The notes beneath the pieces are model-generated. The model had not been told where the DNA came from. It saw only the letters and a list, made by a program, of their open reading frames with translations, and made no database searches. Source: Phenylobacterium deserti (GTDB lineage Bacteria; Pseudomonadota; Alphaproteobacteria; Caulobacterales; Caulobacteraceae). Taken from it: a DNA stretch of 64,000 nucleotides. Of the stretch, positions 34,142 through 43,340 are shown in pieces. The stretch covers positions 310,001-374,000 of the forward strand of contig NZ_QFYR01000003.1 in the NCBI RefSeq assembly GCF_003254705.1. Reading direction: 5' to 3'. Position 1 is the stretch's first letter; each line of letters opens with the position of its first letter. Made by a program: the position numbers and the translations under genes.

Positions 34142-34954
34142 TTAGTGAGACAAGAACAGCGAAGGCTGGTCGGAGTTCAACAGCGTCCGCGTCGTTCCAC
34201 CGAAGATGAATTCCTGCAGACGCGGATGACCGAAGGCGCCGGCGACCAGGATCTCTGCGCTGACGCCGCGTGCAGCGGCCAGAAGGGCGGGAGCCGCGTC
34301 TCCGGTCTCCTTCAGAACCTCGAGCCGGGCGTTCACGCCGCGCGCCGCGTAGTAGGCCTGCAGGCGCGCTGGGTCGAAGCTGCGGGCGCTGGCCTTGGGC
34401 GCGGCAAGGATGACGACGTCTCGCGCCTTCTCCAGCAAGGGTAGCGCCAGCCGAGCAGCGCGCGACGCCTCCTTGCCGCCGTCCCACGCCACTGCGATCG
34501 TGCCGCGCGGCTGAAAGCCGTCTCTGGCGACCAGCACGGGCCGCTGCTCGTCCGCCAACATCTGCTGAAAGGCTTCCGCCAGGGGACCACGACCGCGCGC
34601 AGCTTCGGAGCCGAAAACGACCACATCAGACAGGCGGCTTTCGGCCGAAAGGGCCGCCCAGACCGGCGTGCTCAGCACGATGAAGCGAGCTTTATCGTAG
34701 GCGCAGCCGCTCATGGCTTCGCGCGCGCGCGTCTCGCCAGCGGCCGCAGCTTCGCGCAGCGACTCCAACGCGGAGGTCTGGACGCCACCCAGAAACCCCT
34801 CGCCCATCCAGGGCATGACGTCGGCGATGTCGGCCGGTGTGTAGACGCAGGCAAGCTCGGCCCCGAACGGCTCGGCCAGCTGAGCTGCGGCGGCGATGGT
34901 CTCGGCGTCACCGCGACCACCTGAAAGCGGAGCCAGAATGCGAGCCCAACTCAT
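34142..34954 (-). CDS. universal stress protein (UspA family)
   Basis: A 270-residue protein with an N-terminal Usp-like half (WARILAPLSGGRGDAETIAAAAQLAEPFGAELACVYTP) and a more degenerate C-terminal half ending in ILVAGAFGHPRLQEFIFGGTTRTLLNSDQPSLFLSH. The latter contains the Usp loop G-(2)-G/H-(9)-G pattern associated with ATP binding. Such proteins act in stress tolerance. The ATG at 34954 opens the Usp strand; the 57 bases before it in frame are leader. It is divergent from the HD hydrolase gene. Confidence 0.88.
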   Translation of the reverse strand: MSWARILAPLSGGRGDAETIAAAAQLAEPFGAELACVYTPADIADVMPWMGEGFLGGVQTSALESLREAAAAGETRAREAMSGCAYDKARFIVLSTPVWAALSAESRLSDVVVFGSEAARGRGPLAEAFQQMLADEQRPVLVARDGFQPRGTIAVAWDGGKEASRAARLALPLLEKARDVVILAAPKASARSFDPARLQAYYAARGVNARLEVLKETGDAAPALLAAARGVSAEILVAGAFGHPRLQEFIFGGTTRTLLNSDQPSLFLSH

Positions 34955-35068
34955 GGTTTGCGCCCTTCCCTTCTCCTGTGAACGGTTGGACCTATGGACC
35001 CACGGCCGCATTGATCTTTGTCAGGTCCTGGGTCAGGTCACGACCTTGACTGTGAAAGGAATGCGCGG

Positions 35069-35713
35069 GTGAGAAAAGCGCTCCGCCGAGCGAAAGCAGA
35101 GCCGAGAGCTTGGCAGCGGATGCTGTCCGGGCGTCGGCTGGACCTGCTCGATCCTTCGCCGATGGACATTGAGATCGAGGACATCGCCCATGGGCTTGCG
35201 CGCGTGGCGCGCTGGAACGGGCAGACCTTGGGCGAGCACGGGTTTTCGGTCGCCCAGCACTCGATCATCGTCGAGGAGATCGTCGCTCACATCCAGCCGG
35301 ATATCGAGCCTCGCTGGCGGCTGGCGGCCCTGCTGCACGATGCGTCTGAGTACGTGATCGGCGACATGATCTCACCGTTCAAGGCGGCCCTCGGCGTCAA
35401 CTATCGGGTGTTCGAAGATCGGCTGGAAAACGCCATCCACATCCGCTTCGGCCTGCCCGCAAAGACGCCGCTGGCGATCAAGAAACTCATCAAGCGCGCT
35501 GACCACGCCTGCGCCTTCTTCGAAGCCACCCAGCTCGCCGGCTTCACCCGGGACGAAAGCCTCGCGTTCTTCGGGGAACCGCCGGAAGGCTACAGCCTGA
35601 CAATTGAGCCCTGGCCCGCCGCCATGGCTCAGGTCCGCTACGTGGAGCGCTTCAACGTGTTGTCCGAGGCCGCCGGCTACAAGCCGGGCCCGGCAGCCTT
35701 CGACACCGAGTGA
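35069..35713 (+). CDS. HD-domain phosphohydrolase (YfbR-like)
   Basis: A 214-residue metal-dependent phosphohydrolase resembling 5'-nucleotidase YfbR. The metal-binding set is H in FSVAQHSIIVEEI, HD in AALLHDASEYVIGD and the distal D in LIKRADHACAFFEA. The likely substrates are nucleotides. A GTG at 35069 with AAGGA 8 bases upstream is the best start; a TTG 51 bases earlier has no good ribosome site. It is coupled by a GTGA overlap to the NrtR-like regulator gene. Confidence 0.85.
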   Translation: MRKALRRAKAEPRAWQRMLSGRRLDLLDPSPMDIEIEDIAHGLARVARWNGQTLGEHGFSVAQHSIIVEEIVAHIQPDIEPRWRLAALLHDASEYVIGDMISPFKAALGVNYRVFEDRLENAIHIRFGLPAKTPLAIKKLIKRADHACAFFEATQLAGFTRDESLAFFGEPPEGYSLTIEPWPAAMAQVRYVERFNVLSEAAGYKPGPAAFDTE

Positions 35714-36675
35714 GCGCCATGACGCCCGTGGTGATCGGACTGTCCGCCGTGGTGGTCGCCATCCGCGACGGCGAAGCGGTCGTGCTTACGGTGCGTCCAA
35801 AAGGCCAATCGGAGTCAGGCCTGCCGTTCGGCCCCTTCGATCCGGAGGGGCACCGGACCTTCGAGCTCGCCCTCCGCGCCTTCGTGACGGAGCAGACCCG
35901 GTTCGACCTCGGCTATGTGGAGCAGCTCTACACCTTCGGAGACAAGGGACGCGACGCCCCGTTGGCGGACATGGGCGCGGGCGCCGCTCGCATCATATCC
36001 GTCGGCTATCTCGCCTTGGCGCCGGCCGCCCTGGATACCCACACGCCCGGGTCACAGTGGGACGCCTGGTCGCGCTTCTTCCCTTGGGAGGACTGGCGCG
36101 ACGGACGCCCGGCAGCCATTGCCCCTATCGAGAGCGCGCTACGGGCTTGGGCTTTGGCTAGCGAAGACGCCTCGGGGCAGCGACTCGCACGCGCAAGGCT
36201 GCTGTTTGCGCTGGATGGGGCTCCCTGGAACGAGGAGCGTGTGCTCGAACGCTATGAGCTTCTTTACGAAGCTGGACTCGCGCCGGAGGCTGCCCGGGAT
36301 CGCGGAGAAGCCTTCGAGGCAGACTCGGCTCTGGAAAGCGCTGTGGGCCAATCGATGATCTCCGACCATCGACGCATCCTCGCCACCGCCCTCTCGCGGC
36401 TGCGCGGCAAACTGAAGTACCGGCCCGTGGTCTTCGAGCTCATGCCCGACGCATTCACTCTTTCGGCTCTGCAACGAGCTGTCGAAGCGATTGCAGGTGT
36501 GCCCCTGCACAAGCAGAACTTCAGGCGCGCGCTCGAGCGCGCCGAACTGGTTGAGGGACTGGGGCGGCTGGAAACCGAGACGGGCGGCCGTCCCGCTGAA
36601 CTTCATCGGTTCCGCCGCGAGATTCTCGCCGCACGACCTGTGTCGGGGCTTTCCCTGCCCCTGCTGCGCGACTAG
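35710..36675 (+). CDS. NrtR-like regulator: degenerate NUDIX domain plus winged helix
   Basis: A 321-residue protein built like NrtR, the regulator of NAD metabolism. The NUDIX-like domain (residues 1-150) has lost the catalytic box: where GX5EX7REUXEEXGU is expected there is FELALRAFVTEQTRFDLGYVEQLYTFGD without the RExxEE glutamates. This fits ligand sensing rather than hydrolysis. The C-terminal winged helix (LPDAFTLSALQRAVEAIAGVPLHKQNFRRALERAELVEG) would bind DNA. The GTG at 35710 overlaps the stop of the HD gene; an ATG three codons later is an alternative. Its TAG shares CTAG with the stop of the convergent gene. Confidence 0.8.
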   Translation: MSAMTPVVIGLSAVVVAIRDGEAVVLTVRPKGQSESGLPFGPFDPEGHRTFELALRAFVTEQTRFDLGYVEQLYTFGDKGRDAPLADMGAGAARIISVGYLALAPAALDTHTPGSQWDAWSRFFPWEDWRDGRPAAIAPIESALRAWALASEDASGQRLARARLLFALDGAPWNEERVLERYELLYEAGLAPEAARDRGEAFEADSALESAVGQSMISDHRRILATALSRLRGKLKYRPVVFELMPDAFTLSALQRAVEAIAGVPLHKQNFRRALERAELVEGLGRLETETGGRPAELHRFRREILAARPVSGLSLPLLRD

Positions 36676-37076
36676 GCGGCCAGTCTGCGGGTCAGCTGCT
36701 CTGGCGGCCAGCCCTGCAGCGCCAGAACCACCTTCGGCGACGCCACGTCCGCGAGATCGATGCAGATCTGTCCCCGCTGCACGCCTTGGCACAGAGCCTG
36801 CGCCCAAGGCAGTTTGCGAGCGGTCCAACCGTCAGCCAGCCGGCAAAGCACGAGAGCGGCAGCGCCCGACTTGCCGACAGCGCCTTTACCGTCCCGCGTC
36901 ACCCACACCGCTTCGATGACGCGCCCGGGAAACTCATATTCCAGCAGGGCCTTGGCTTGCGCTTCGTTGAGCGGGCTCTGCGGCTTGGCGAGCTTGGCCC
37001 AGACGGCGAAGCCTACAAGCACCGCAACAGCGGCGACCGTGGTCGAAAGCTGAGTCAGAAGCGCCGCGTCCGCCAT
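36672..37076 (-). CDS. small membrane-anchored hypothetical protein
   Basis: A 134-residue protein with one N-terminal transmembrane helix (LLTQLSTTVAAVAVLVGFAVWAKLA, about residues 5-29). A soluble part follows (LLEYEFPGRVIEAVWVTRDGKGAVGKSGAAALVLCRLADGWTARKL), then Cys in ALCQGVQRGQICIDLADVA. No family was recognised. The ATG at 37076 places the helix at the N-terminus. Its stop codon overlaps that of the convergent NrtR-like gene in a shared CTAG. Confidence 0.7.
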   Translation of the reverse strand: MADAALLTQLSTTVAAVAVLVGFAVWAKLAKPQSPLNEAQAKALLEYEFPGRVIEAVWVTRDGKGAVGKSGAAALVLCRLADGWTARKLPWAQALCQGVQRGQICIDLADVASPKVVLALQGWPPEQLTRRLAA

Positions 37077-37124
37077 CGGTCCTCCCAGGATGCGCAGCGT
37101 TAACGGCCCGCCTCCTCCGGTCAA

Positions 37125-37157
37125 GCAAAAGCCCTCCCTCGGCGACCGAGGGAGGGC
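37125..37157 (-). terminator. strong rho-independent terminator after the outer-membrane protein gene
   Basis: A 12-bp perfect stem (37131-37142 with 37146-37157) and a 3-base loop, followed on the minus strand by TTTTGCTTG. It ends the transcript of 37212-37787. Confidence 0.8.
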
Positions 37158-37211
37158 CAGGCGTCGGCGCGGACGTTTGGGGACGGGTTAGCCCGCGCGG
37201 ATCAGAACCGC

Positions 37212-37787
37212 TTAGAAGCGGCGGTTATAGGCGATCGACCAGACGTCAGCGTGGCCCGCGTCATCGTCACGGAACTCATGACGGGTGTAGTCCACGCGCA
37301 CGCCGTTCTGGGCGTCCCAGTGGTACTGCGCGCCAACACCGAAGTTCCAGGAGTCGCCATCCGCGGTTTCGGACACGGTCACCGGACCGCCGACGCCGAC
37401 CGCCGTGGCCGAGGCTTTGGCCTTGGTGTTGCCGTAGCCGACCCGAGCAAGCAGGTCCGCTTGCGGGGTGATCGGGGCGAAGCCGACGGCATAGATCGCT
37501 TCCTGGTGCTTAAGCTCGACCCGGGTTTCTACGGGCGTGCCGGCCACGACCTGCCGCGACTTGTCATCCTTCACGCCAACAGCGAGCTCACCCTCAACGC
37601 CCAGCCAGTTGTTGGCGCGGTAGCCGATGCGGCCTTGAATGGCGCCCAGGTTGAGGTCATCCGCCTTGGCGCTGGAATAGCCAAGGTTGCCATAGACGCC
37701 CATCGGCGCCGTTTGCGCCTGGGCGAGCGCCGGCGTGATGGCGATCAGGGTCGTAACCGATGCGGCGGCGATGAGAGCTTTTTTCAT
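37212..37787 (-). CDS. outer-membrane beta-barrel protein
   Basis: A 191-residue protein with signal peptide MKKALIAAASVTTLIAITPALAQAQ and an eight-strand-type barrel (MGVYGNLGYSSAKADDLNLGAIQGRIGYRANNWLGVEGELAVG, LLARVGYGNTKAKASAT). It ends with an aromatic C-terminal Phe (IAYNRRF), the BAM signal. It resembles the OmpA/opacity-like porin family. The ATG at 37787 opens the signal peptide. A strong terminator follows it, and it is divergent from exoD. Confidence 0.9.
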   Translation of the reverse strand: MKKALIAAASVTTLIAITPALAQAQTAPMGVYGNLGYSSAKADDLNLGAIQGRIGYRANNWLGVEGELAVGVKDDKSRQVVAGTPVETRVELKHQEAIYAVGFAPITPQADLLARVGYGNTKAKASATAVGVGGPVTVSETADGDSWNFGVGAQYHWDAQNGVRVDYTRHEFRDDDAGHADVWSIAYNRRF

Positions 37788-37975
37788 TGTCGGTACTCCA
37801 CTAAGTGAACAGCTGCCCCCAGCCGTGTTGGTCCGTCCCAAACGCGACCCTCCGCGGTGGGTTCGGCGCCCATCCCATGTCGGCTGCCCGACTGTGTCGA
37901 TTGCGCAACACCTTCTTGCGGCGGCGCCGGCAGCTTCCTTCAGGCGTTACAGCCAAGGACTGGAGGAGACACGGC

Positions 37976-38572
37976 ATGGCGGCGAAGGCCGAAGCGCAAG
38001 ACCTGGAAGACCTGCTCGATCAGCTGGATGATCTGTGTCAGCGGCAGGATCCGAAGATCACCGTGGGAGAGATCCAGGAGGCGATCGGCGTGCGCTCCTT
38101 CGGCCCGCTGCTGCTGCTGGCGGGCCTTCTGGGAATGACGCCAGTGTCAGCCGTTCCTGGCGTTCCCAGCCTCATCGCGCTGATCACGATCTTGATCGCC
38201 GGGCAGCTGCTGATCGGCCGCAAGTCATTCTGGCTGCCGAAGAAGCTGCTTGGGCTGTCCGTGAAAAACGAGAAGCTTGGCAAGAGCGTGAAGGTGGCTC
38301 GTAAGCCGGCCAAGTTCGTGGACCGCCTCGTGCGCCCACGCCTCACCTACCTCACCAAGGGGCCGGCACACTGGATTGTGGCGCTGGCGTGCTTCCTTGT
38401 AGCGGTGTGCGTCCCGCCGTTGGAGCTGCTGCCGCTGGCGGCCATTCTGCCGAGTTTCGCGATCGCGACCTTCGGCCTGGGCCTGATCGCACGTGATGGC
38501 GTGTTGGTGGTGATAGCCGCCGCGGTGACCGCCACAGCGCTCGGCTTCGTCGCCAAGGCCCTGTTCTTCTAA
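37976..38572 (+). CDS. exoD: exopolysaccharide synthesis protein ExoD family
   Basis: A 198-residue integral membrane protein of the ExoD family, linked in rhizobia to exopolysaccharide production and alkali tolerance. A cytoplasmic acidic N-terminus (LEDLLDQLDDLCQRQDPKITVGEIQEAIGVRSFGPLLLLAGLLGMTPVSAVPGVPS) precedes about four to five hydrophobic segments. GGAGGAG upstream supports the ATG at 37976; the longer open frame starts in the intergenic region. It is convergent with ppdK, 41 bases away. Confidence 0.9.
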   Translation: MAAKAEAQDLEDLLDQLDDLCQRQDPKITVGEIQEAIGVRSFGPLLLLAGLLGMTPVSAVPGVPSLIALITILIAGQLLIGRKSFWLPKKLLGLSVKNEKLGKSVKVARKPAKFVDRLVRPRLTYLTKGPAHWIVALACFLVAVCVPPLELLPLAAILPSFAIATFGLGLIARDGVLVVIAAAVTATALGFVAKALFF

Positions 38573-38613
38573 GGCGCGGGGCGGAGCTGCAGGCGCAGCG
38601 CCGCCCCTGCCTC

Positions 38614-41310
38614 TTACCGATCTTTCTCGCGCTCTCCGACGGCGGCCTGCGCGGCCGCCAGGCGGGCGATCGGCACGCGGTAGGGAGAGCAGCTGACGTA
38701 GTCGAGCCCGATGCTCTCGCAGAACTGTATAGAAGCAGGATCGCCGCCGTGCTCACCGCAGATGCCCAGCTTCACGTTGGGACGCTGGGCGCGACCGCGT
38801 TCGGCCGCAATGCGGATCAGGTCGCCCACGCCCGCTTGGTCGAGGCTGACGAAGGGATCCTTTTCGAAGATGCCCTTGTCCACATAGGCGCCCAGGAACT
38901 TGCCAGCGTCGTCACGGCTGATCCCGAAGGTCGTCTGCGTCAGGTCGTTGGTGCCGAACGAGAAGAACTCGGCCTGCTCGGCCAGATCCCCGGCGCGGAT
39001 GGCGGCGCGGGGCAGCTCGATCATCGTGCCGACCTTGAACTCGATCTCACGCCCCTTTTCGGCGATCACCTCACGCGCCGTGCGGTCGGTGAGCTCGCGC
39101 AGGAACTTCATCTCTTCGCGCGTTGCCACCAGCGGGTGCATGATCTCTGGGATCGGCGCAGGGCGGCCGGATGCGGCGACCTCGCAGGCCGCCTCAATGA
39201 TCGCCCGGACCTGCATCTCGTAGATCTCAGGGTATGACACACCCAGTCGGCAGCCGCGGTGACCCAGCATCGGGTTCACCTCGTGCAGCTCCTGAGCGCG
39301 GCGCAGCAGCTTGGCGGCGTCCAGGCCGGTCGCCTGCGAAACAGCCGCGACATCCTCTTCGGTGTGCGGCAGGAACTCGTGCAGCGGCGGATCGAGCAGC
39401 CGGATGGTGACCGGCAGCCCTTCCATGATCGTGAACAGGTCGACGAAGTCCTGCCGCTGCATCGGCAGGATCTTGGCCAGAGCTGCGCGACGCCCGGCCA
39501 CGTCATCCGCCAGGATCATCTCGCGCACAGCCGCGATCCGGTCCGGATCGAAGAACATGTGCTCGGTGCGGCAAAGGCCGATGCCTTCGGCTCCGAACTG
39601 TCGGGCCATCTTTGCGTCCTGCCCCGTCTCCGCGTTGGCCCGCACTTTCAGACGGCGGACCCCGTCGGCCCAGCCCATCAGGGTTGCGAAGTCACCCGAC
39701 AGCTCCGGCTCGACCATCTTCACCGTGCCAAGCAGCACTTCGCCGGTGGAGCCGTCGATGGTGATGACATCGCCCGCCCGGATCGTCTTGCCGCGGGAAT
39801 GGAATTCCTGCGCCCTGCCGTCGATGTGGACTTCGCCGGCGCCGGAGACGCAGGGTCGCCCCATGCCGCGTGCGACCACCGCCGCGTGGCTGGTCATGCC
39901 GCCGCGAGCGGTGACCACGCCGCGCGCGGCGTCCATCCCACGGATGTCCTCCGGGCTCGTCTCTTCCCGAACCAGGATCACCGCTTCGCCCGCGCCGCCC
40001 AGGCGCTCGGCTTCCTCGGCCGTGAAGACCACCTTGCCGGTCGCAGCGCCCGGCGACGCCGGCAGGCCGACGGCGACCACGTCCCGAGGGCTGCTGGGAT
40101 CGATGGTCGGATGCAGGAGTTGGTCGAGGCTCGCCGGCTCTACGCGCATGACGGCTTCTTCACGCGTGATCAGGCCTTCGCTGGCCAAGTCCACAGCAAC
40201 CTTCAGCGCCGCCTTGGCGGTGCGTTTCCCGTTGCGCGTCTGCAGCATGTACAGACGGCCCTTCTCCACCGTGAACTCGATGTCCTGCATGTCGCGGTAG
40301 TGCTTCTCGAGCTTTTCCACGACGGACTTGAACTGGGTGAAGACGTCCGGGAGCGCCTCTTCCATGGACGGGTTCTTCTCACCCATCTCTTCACGGGCGA
40401 TCTTGGTCAGGGCTTGCGGCGTGCGGATGCCCGCCACCACGTCCTCGCCCTGGGCGTTGATCAGAAACTCGCCGTAAAGCCGGTTCTCGCCGGTCGACGG
40501 GTTGCGGGTGAAGGCCACGCCCGTGGCGCTGGTCTCCCCCATGTTGCCGAACACCATCGACTGCACGTTCACGGCCGTGCCCCAGCTCTCCGGGATATCG
40601 TGCATACGGCGATAGAACTTGGCCCGGTCGTTCATCCAGCTGGCGAACACCGCGCCCACGGCGCCCCACAGCTGCTCGTGCGCATCCTGCGGGAACGGTC
40701 GGCCGAGCTCGCGCTGCACGGCAGCCTTGTAGTCGGCGACGACCGCTTCCCAGTCTTCGGCGCTCAGCGCCGTGTCCACGGTGACGTAGAGGCGGTCCTT
40801 ATGCTCGTCGAGGATCTCCTCGAACATGTGGTGATCGAGGCCCAGCACCACGTTCGAGTACATCTGGATGAAGCGACGATAGCTGTCGAAAGCGAAGCGC
40901 CGATCGCCGGACAACTTGGCCAAGCCGTCGACGGTCTTGTCGCTGAGGCCGAGGTTCAGCACCGTGTCCATCATGCCCGGCATGGACGCGCGAGCGCCCG
41001 AGCGCACGGACACCAGCAGGGGGTTGGCGGGATCGCCGAAGGTCTTGCCGGTCAGCTCCTCGACCCGCTGCAGGCCGGCCGCGACCTGCTCTTTCAGATC
41101 CGCCGGATACTGCCGCTGGTTCGCGTAATAGTGGACGCAAGCTTCCGTGGTGATGGTGAAGCCCGGCGGCACCGGGAGGCCGAGCGCGCTCATCTCCGCG
41201 AGATTGGCGCCCTTGCCGCCCAGAAGGTTCTTCATGGAGGCGTCGCCATCCGCGCTCCCGCCGCCGAAGGCATAGACCCAGCGCGTCTTCACCATCGTGT
41301 CGGCCACCAT
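38614..41310 (-). CDS. ppdK: pyruvate, phosphate dikinase
   Basis: Interconverts pyruvate + ATP + Pi and phosphoenolpyruvate + AMP + PPi, giving a gluconeogenic route or a PPi-saving glycolytic step. At 898 residues it has the full bacterial PPDK length. The ATP-grasp nucleotide domain is N-terminal (VYAFGGGSADGDASMKNLLGGKGANLAEM), the phosphohistidine is in GGMTSHAAVVARGMGRPCVSG, and the C-terminal PEP barrel carries GIGLCRTEHMFF, LGHRGCRLGVSYPEIYEMQ and LGICGEHGGDPASI. It is 15 bases downstream of glyS on the same strand. Confidence 0.98.
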   Translation of the reverse strand: MVADTMVKTRWVYAFGGGSADGDASMKNLLGGKGANLAEMSALGLPVPPGFTITTEACVHYYANQRQYPADLKEQVAAGLQRVEELTGKTFGDPANPLLVSVRSGARASMPGMMDTVLNLGLSDKTVDGLAKLSGDRRFAFDSYRRFIQMYSNVVLGLDHHMFEEILDEHKDRLYVTVDTALSAEDWEAVVADYKAAVQRELGRPFPQDAHEQLWGAVGAVFASWMNDRAKFYRRMHDIPESWGTAVNVQSMVFGNMGETSATGVAFTRNPSTGENRLYGEFLINAQGEDVVAGIRTPQALTKIAREEMGEKNPSMEEALPDVFTQFKSVVEKLEKHYRDMQDIEFTVEKGRLYMLQTRNGKRTAKAALKVAVDLASEGLITREEAVMRVEPASLDQLLHPTIDPSSPRDVVAVGLPASPGAATGKVVFTAEEAERLGGAGEAVILVREETSPEDIRGMDAARGVVTARGGMTSHAAVVARGMGRPCVSGAGEVHIDGRAQEFHSRGKTIRAGDVITIDGSTGEVLLGTVKMVEPELSGDFATLMGWADGVRRLKVRANAETGQDAKMARQFGAEGIGLCRTEHMFFDPDRIAAVREMILADDVAGRRAALAKILPMQRQDFVDLFTIMEGLPVTIRLLDPPLHEFLPHTEEDVAAVSQATGLDAAKLLRRAQELHEVNPMLGHRGCRLGVSYPEIYEMQVRAIIEAACEVAASGRPAPIPEIMHPLVATREEMKFLRELTDRTAREVIAEKGREIEFKVGTMIELPRAAIRAGDLAEQAEFFSFGTNDLTQTTFGISRDDAGKFLGAYVDKGIFEKDPFVSLDQAGVGDLIRIAAERGRAQRPNVKLGICGEHGGDPASIQFCESIGLDYVSCSPYRVPIARLAAAQAAVGEREKDR

Positions 41311-41325
41311 CGCAGGTCCCCTTGT

Positions 41326-43335
41326 CTAGCCAGTCACTTGTGAGAAGTCCGCCACGCGCCCCATGGCGTCACGAACCTTCACCAGAAGCCGCAAACGGTT
41401 GTCCCGTTCCGCGGAAACGTCGGAATTCACGAGAACTTTGTCGAAGAAGGCGTCCACCGAGGCACGAAGCGCCGCCAGCTCCCGCATGGCCGCTTCGAAA
41501 TCCTCGCGATCGAGCGCTTTGCCAAGTTCGATCTCCGCATGGCCCACGGCGTTGATGAGGCCGCTCTCTTCAGGCGGCGCGCCCGCCATGTCGGTGGGCT
41601 CACCCGCCGGTAGCGGCCCCTTCTTCTCCTCGGCGCGCAGAATGTTCACGGCCCGCTTGTAGCCGGCCAACAGGTTCTTCCCGTCTTCCGTGGCCAGGAA
41701 GCGATCGAGGTGATCCACCCGGCTGACGATCCGCACCAGATCGTCGTCGCCCAGCGCGAACACCGCATCCACCAGATCATGCCGCTGCCCCTGCTCGCGC
41801 AGCAGAACCTTCAACCGGTCTGCGAAGAAGGCCAGCAGGTCGTCCGAGGCGAACTTGCGTAGCGGAAGGCGCGTCCGCGTTTGCAGCAGGATCCGGATGA
41901 CGCCGAGCGCCGAGCGGCGAAGGGCGAAGGGATCCTTCGAGCCGGTGGGCTTCTCGCCGATGTTGAAGAAGCTGACCAGCGTGTCGAGCTTGTCCGCGAG
42001 CGCCACGGTGGCCGCAACGGAGCTTACCGGCACCGCGTCGCTTGGGCCCTGAGGCCGGTAATGCAGACGGATGGCGTCGACGACCTCCGGATCGAGGCCT
42101 TCCTTCTCGGCATAGTAGCCGCCCATGATCCCCTGAAGTTCGGGGAACTCGCCGACCATGCCGCTGACCAGGTCCGCCTTGGCCAAGCGCGCGGCCTGCT
42201 CGGCCTTCTGTGTGGTGATGCCGTCAGGACGCACGAACGGCGCCAGATCACGCGCCAAAGCGGTGATGCGCTCCACCCGGTCGAACATAGTTCCGAGCTT
42301 GGCGTGGAAGGTCACGCCCTTCAGCTTCTCGAGCCGGCTCTCGAGAGTCTTCGAAAGGTCCTCGTTCCAGAAGAACCGCGCATCGTTCAAACGGGCCGAA
42401 AGCACCTTGGCGTTGCCCTTGGCGATCGTGGCCCCGCCGTCCTTCGCCTCGATGTTCGCCACCGTGACGAAGTGCGGGACCAGAAAGCCGGTCGCGGGGT
42501 CCCGAACCGCGAAATAGCGCTGGTGAACACGCATCGAGGTGCGGATCACTTCCGGCGGCAGGTCCAGGAACGCGGGATCCATGTCGCCCATGACCGGCGT
42601 CGGCCATTCGGCGAGGCCGGCGACTTCGTCCAGCAACCCCTCATCCTCGACAAGCTCGAAGTTACGGGCGAAGCAGAGCGTGCGGGCGGCGTCCATGATC
42701 CGCTCCTTGCGCTCCTCGGCGTCGAGAACCACGAAGGTGCGGGCAAGCCCGTCCTGATACTCGTCGAAGTCGCGGGCTTGGAACGGCTGCCCCGAACCCA
42801 TGAAGCGGTGACCCTCGGTGACGTCGCCGCTCCGAATGCCTTCGATCTCGAAGGGCACGACTTCACGGTCGAAGACGCAAAGGATCCGCTTCAGCGGACG
42901 CACCCAGCGAAGCTTGCTCGTCCCGCTCACCATGGACTTGGGCCACGGGAAGGTGCGCACGATGCTCTCGACAATCTCCGCCACGATCTGCGGCGTCGCG
43001 CGACCGTGCCTGTGAAGATGGGCGAAGTAGACGCCGTCGCGCTCGATCAGCTGCTCGCGCGCAAGGCCGTTCTTGCGCAGGAAGCCTTCCAGCGCCTGTT
43101 CCGGCGCGCCAACCTTCGGGCCCTTCACCTCTTCATGGCGGTCGGCCTGGGCGACCGGCACCCCCTCGGCCACCAAGGTCAGCCGGCGCGGCCCGGCGAA
43201 GGTCTTCAGCGCTTCGGGCAGGAAGCCTTCGGCCGCCAGCTTGTCGCGCGCCATCCGCTCCAGGTCGCGCGCGGCCTGGGCCTGCATGCGCGCGGGGATT
43301 TCTTCGGAGAACAGTTCCAGAAGGAGTTGGGGCAT
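41326..43335 (-). CDS. glyS: glycyl-tRNA synthetase beta subunit
   Basis: The tRNA-recognition and editing-like subunit of the bacterial alpha2beta2 glycyl-tRNA synthetase. At 669 residues it has the expected length. It starts MPQLLLELFSEEIPARMQAQAA, with KRILCVFDREVVPFEI, HQRYFAVRDPATGFLVPHFVTVAN and the HD-like region MGGYYAEKEGLDPEVVDAIRLHYRP. The ATG at 43335 is the family start, while an open frame continues 48 bases upstream into the glyQ end. It lies 5 bases after glyQ, so one operon makes both subunits. Confidence 0.97.
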   Translation of the reverse strand: MPQLLLELFSEEIPARMQAQAARDLERMARDKLAAEGFLPEALKTFAGPRRLTLVAEGVPVAQADRHEEVKGPKVGAPEQALEGFLRKNGLAREQLIERDGVYFAHLHRHGRATPQIVAEIVESIVRTFPWPKSMVSGTSKLRWVRPLKRILCVFDREVVPFEIEGIRSGDVTEGHRFMGSGQPFQARDFDEYQDGLARTFVVLDAEERKERIMDAARTLCFARNFELVEDEGLLDEVAGLAEWPTPVMGDMDPAFLDLPPEVIRTSMRVHQRYFAVRDPATGFLVPHFVTVANIEAKDGGATIAKGNAKVLSARLNDARFFWNEDLSKTLESRLEKLKGVTFHAKLGTMFDRVERITALARDLAPFVRPDGITTQKAEQAARLAKADLVSGMVGEFPELQGIMGGYYAEKEGLDPEVVDAIRLHYRPQGPSDAVPVSSVAATVALADKLDTLVSFFNIGEKPTGSKDPFALRRSALGVIRILLQTRTRLPLRKFASDDLLAFFADRLKVLLREQGQRHDLVDAVFALGDDDLVRIVSRVDHLDRFLATEDGKNLLAGYKRAVNILRAEEKKGPLPAGEPTDMAGAPPEESGLINAVGHAEIELGKALDREDFEAAMRELAALRASVDAFFDKVLVNSDVSAERDNRLRLLVKVRDAMGRVADFSQVTG

Positions 43336-43340
43336 GGGTC

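Noticed and set aside
36670-36677. Overlapping stop codons of two convergent genes (CTAG) as a functional signal
   Set aside because: Overlapping stops are common in compact genomes and need no special explanation.
39259-41343. A 694-codon open frame on the plus strand
   Set aside because: It is antisense to ppdK, whose motifs on the minus strand are complete.
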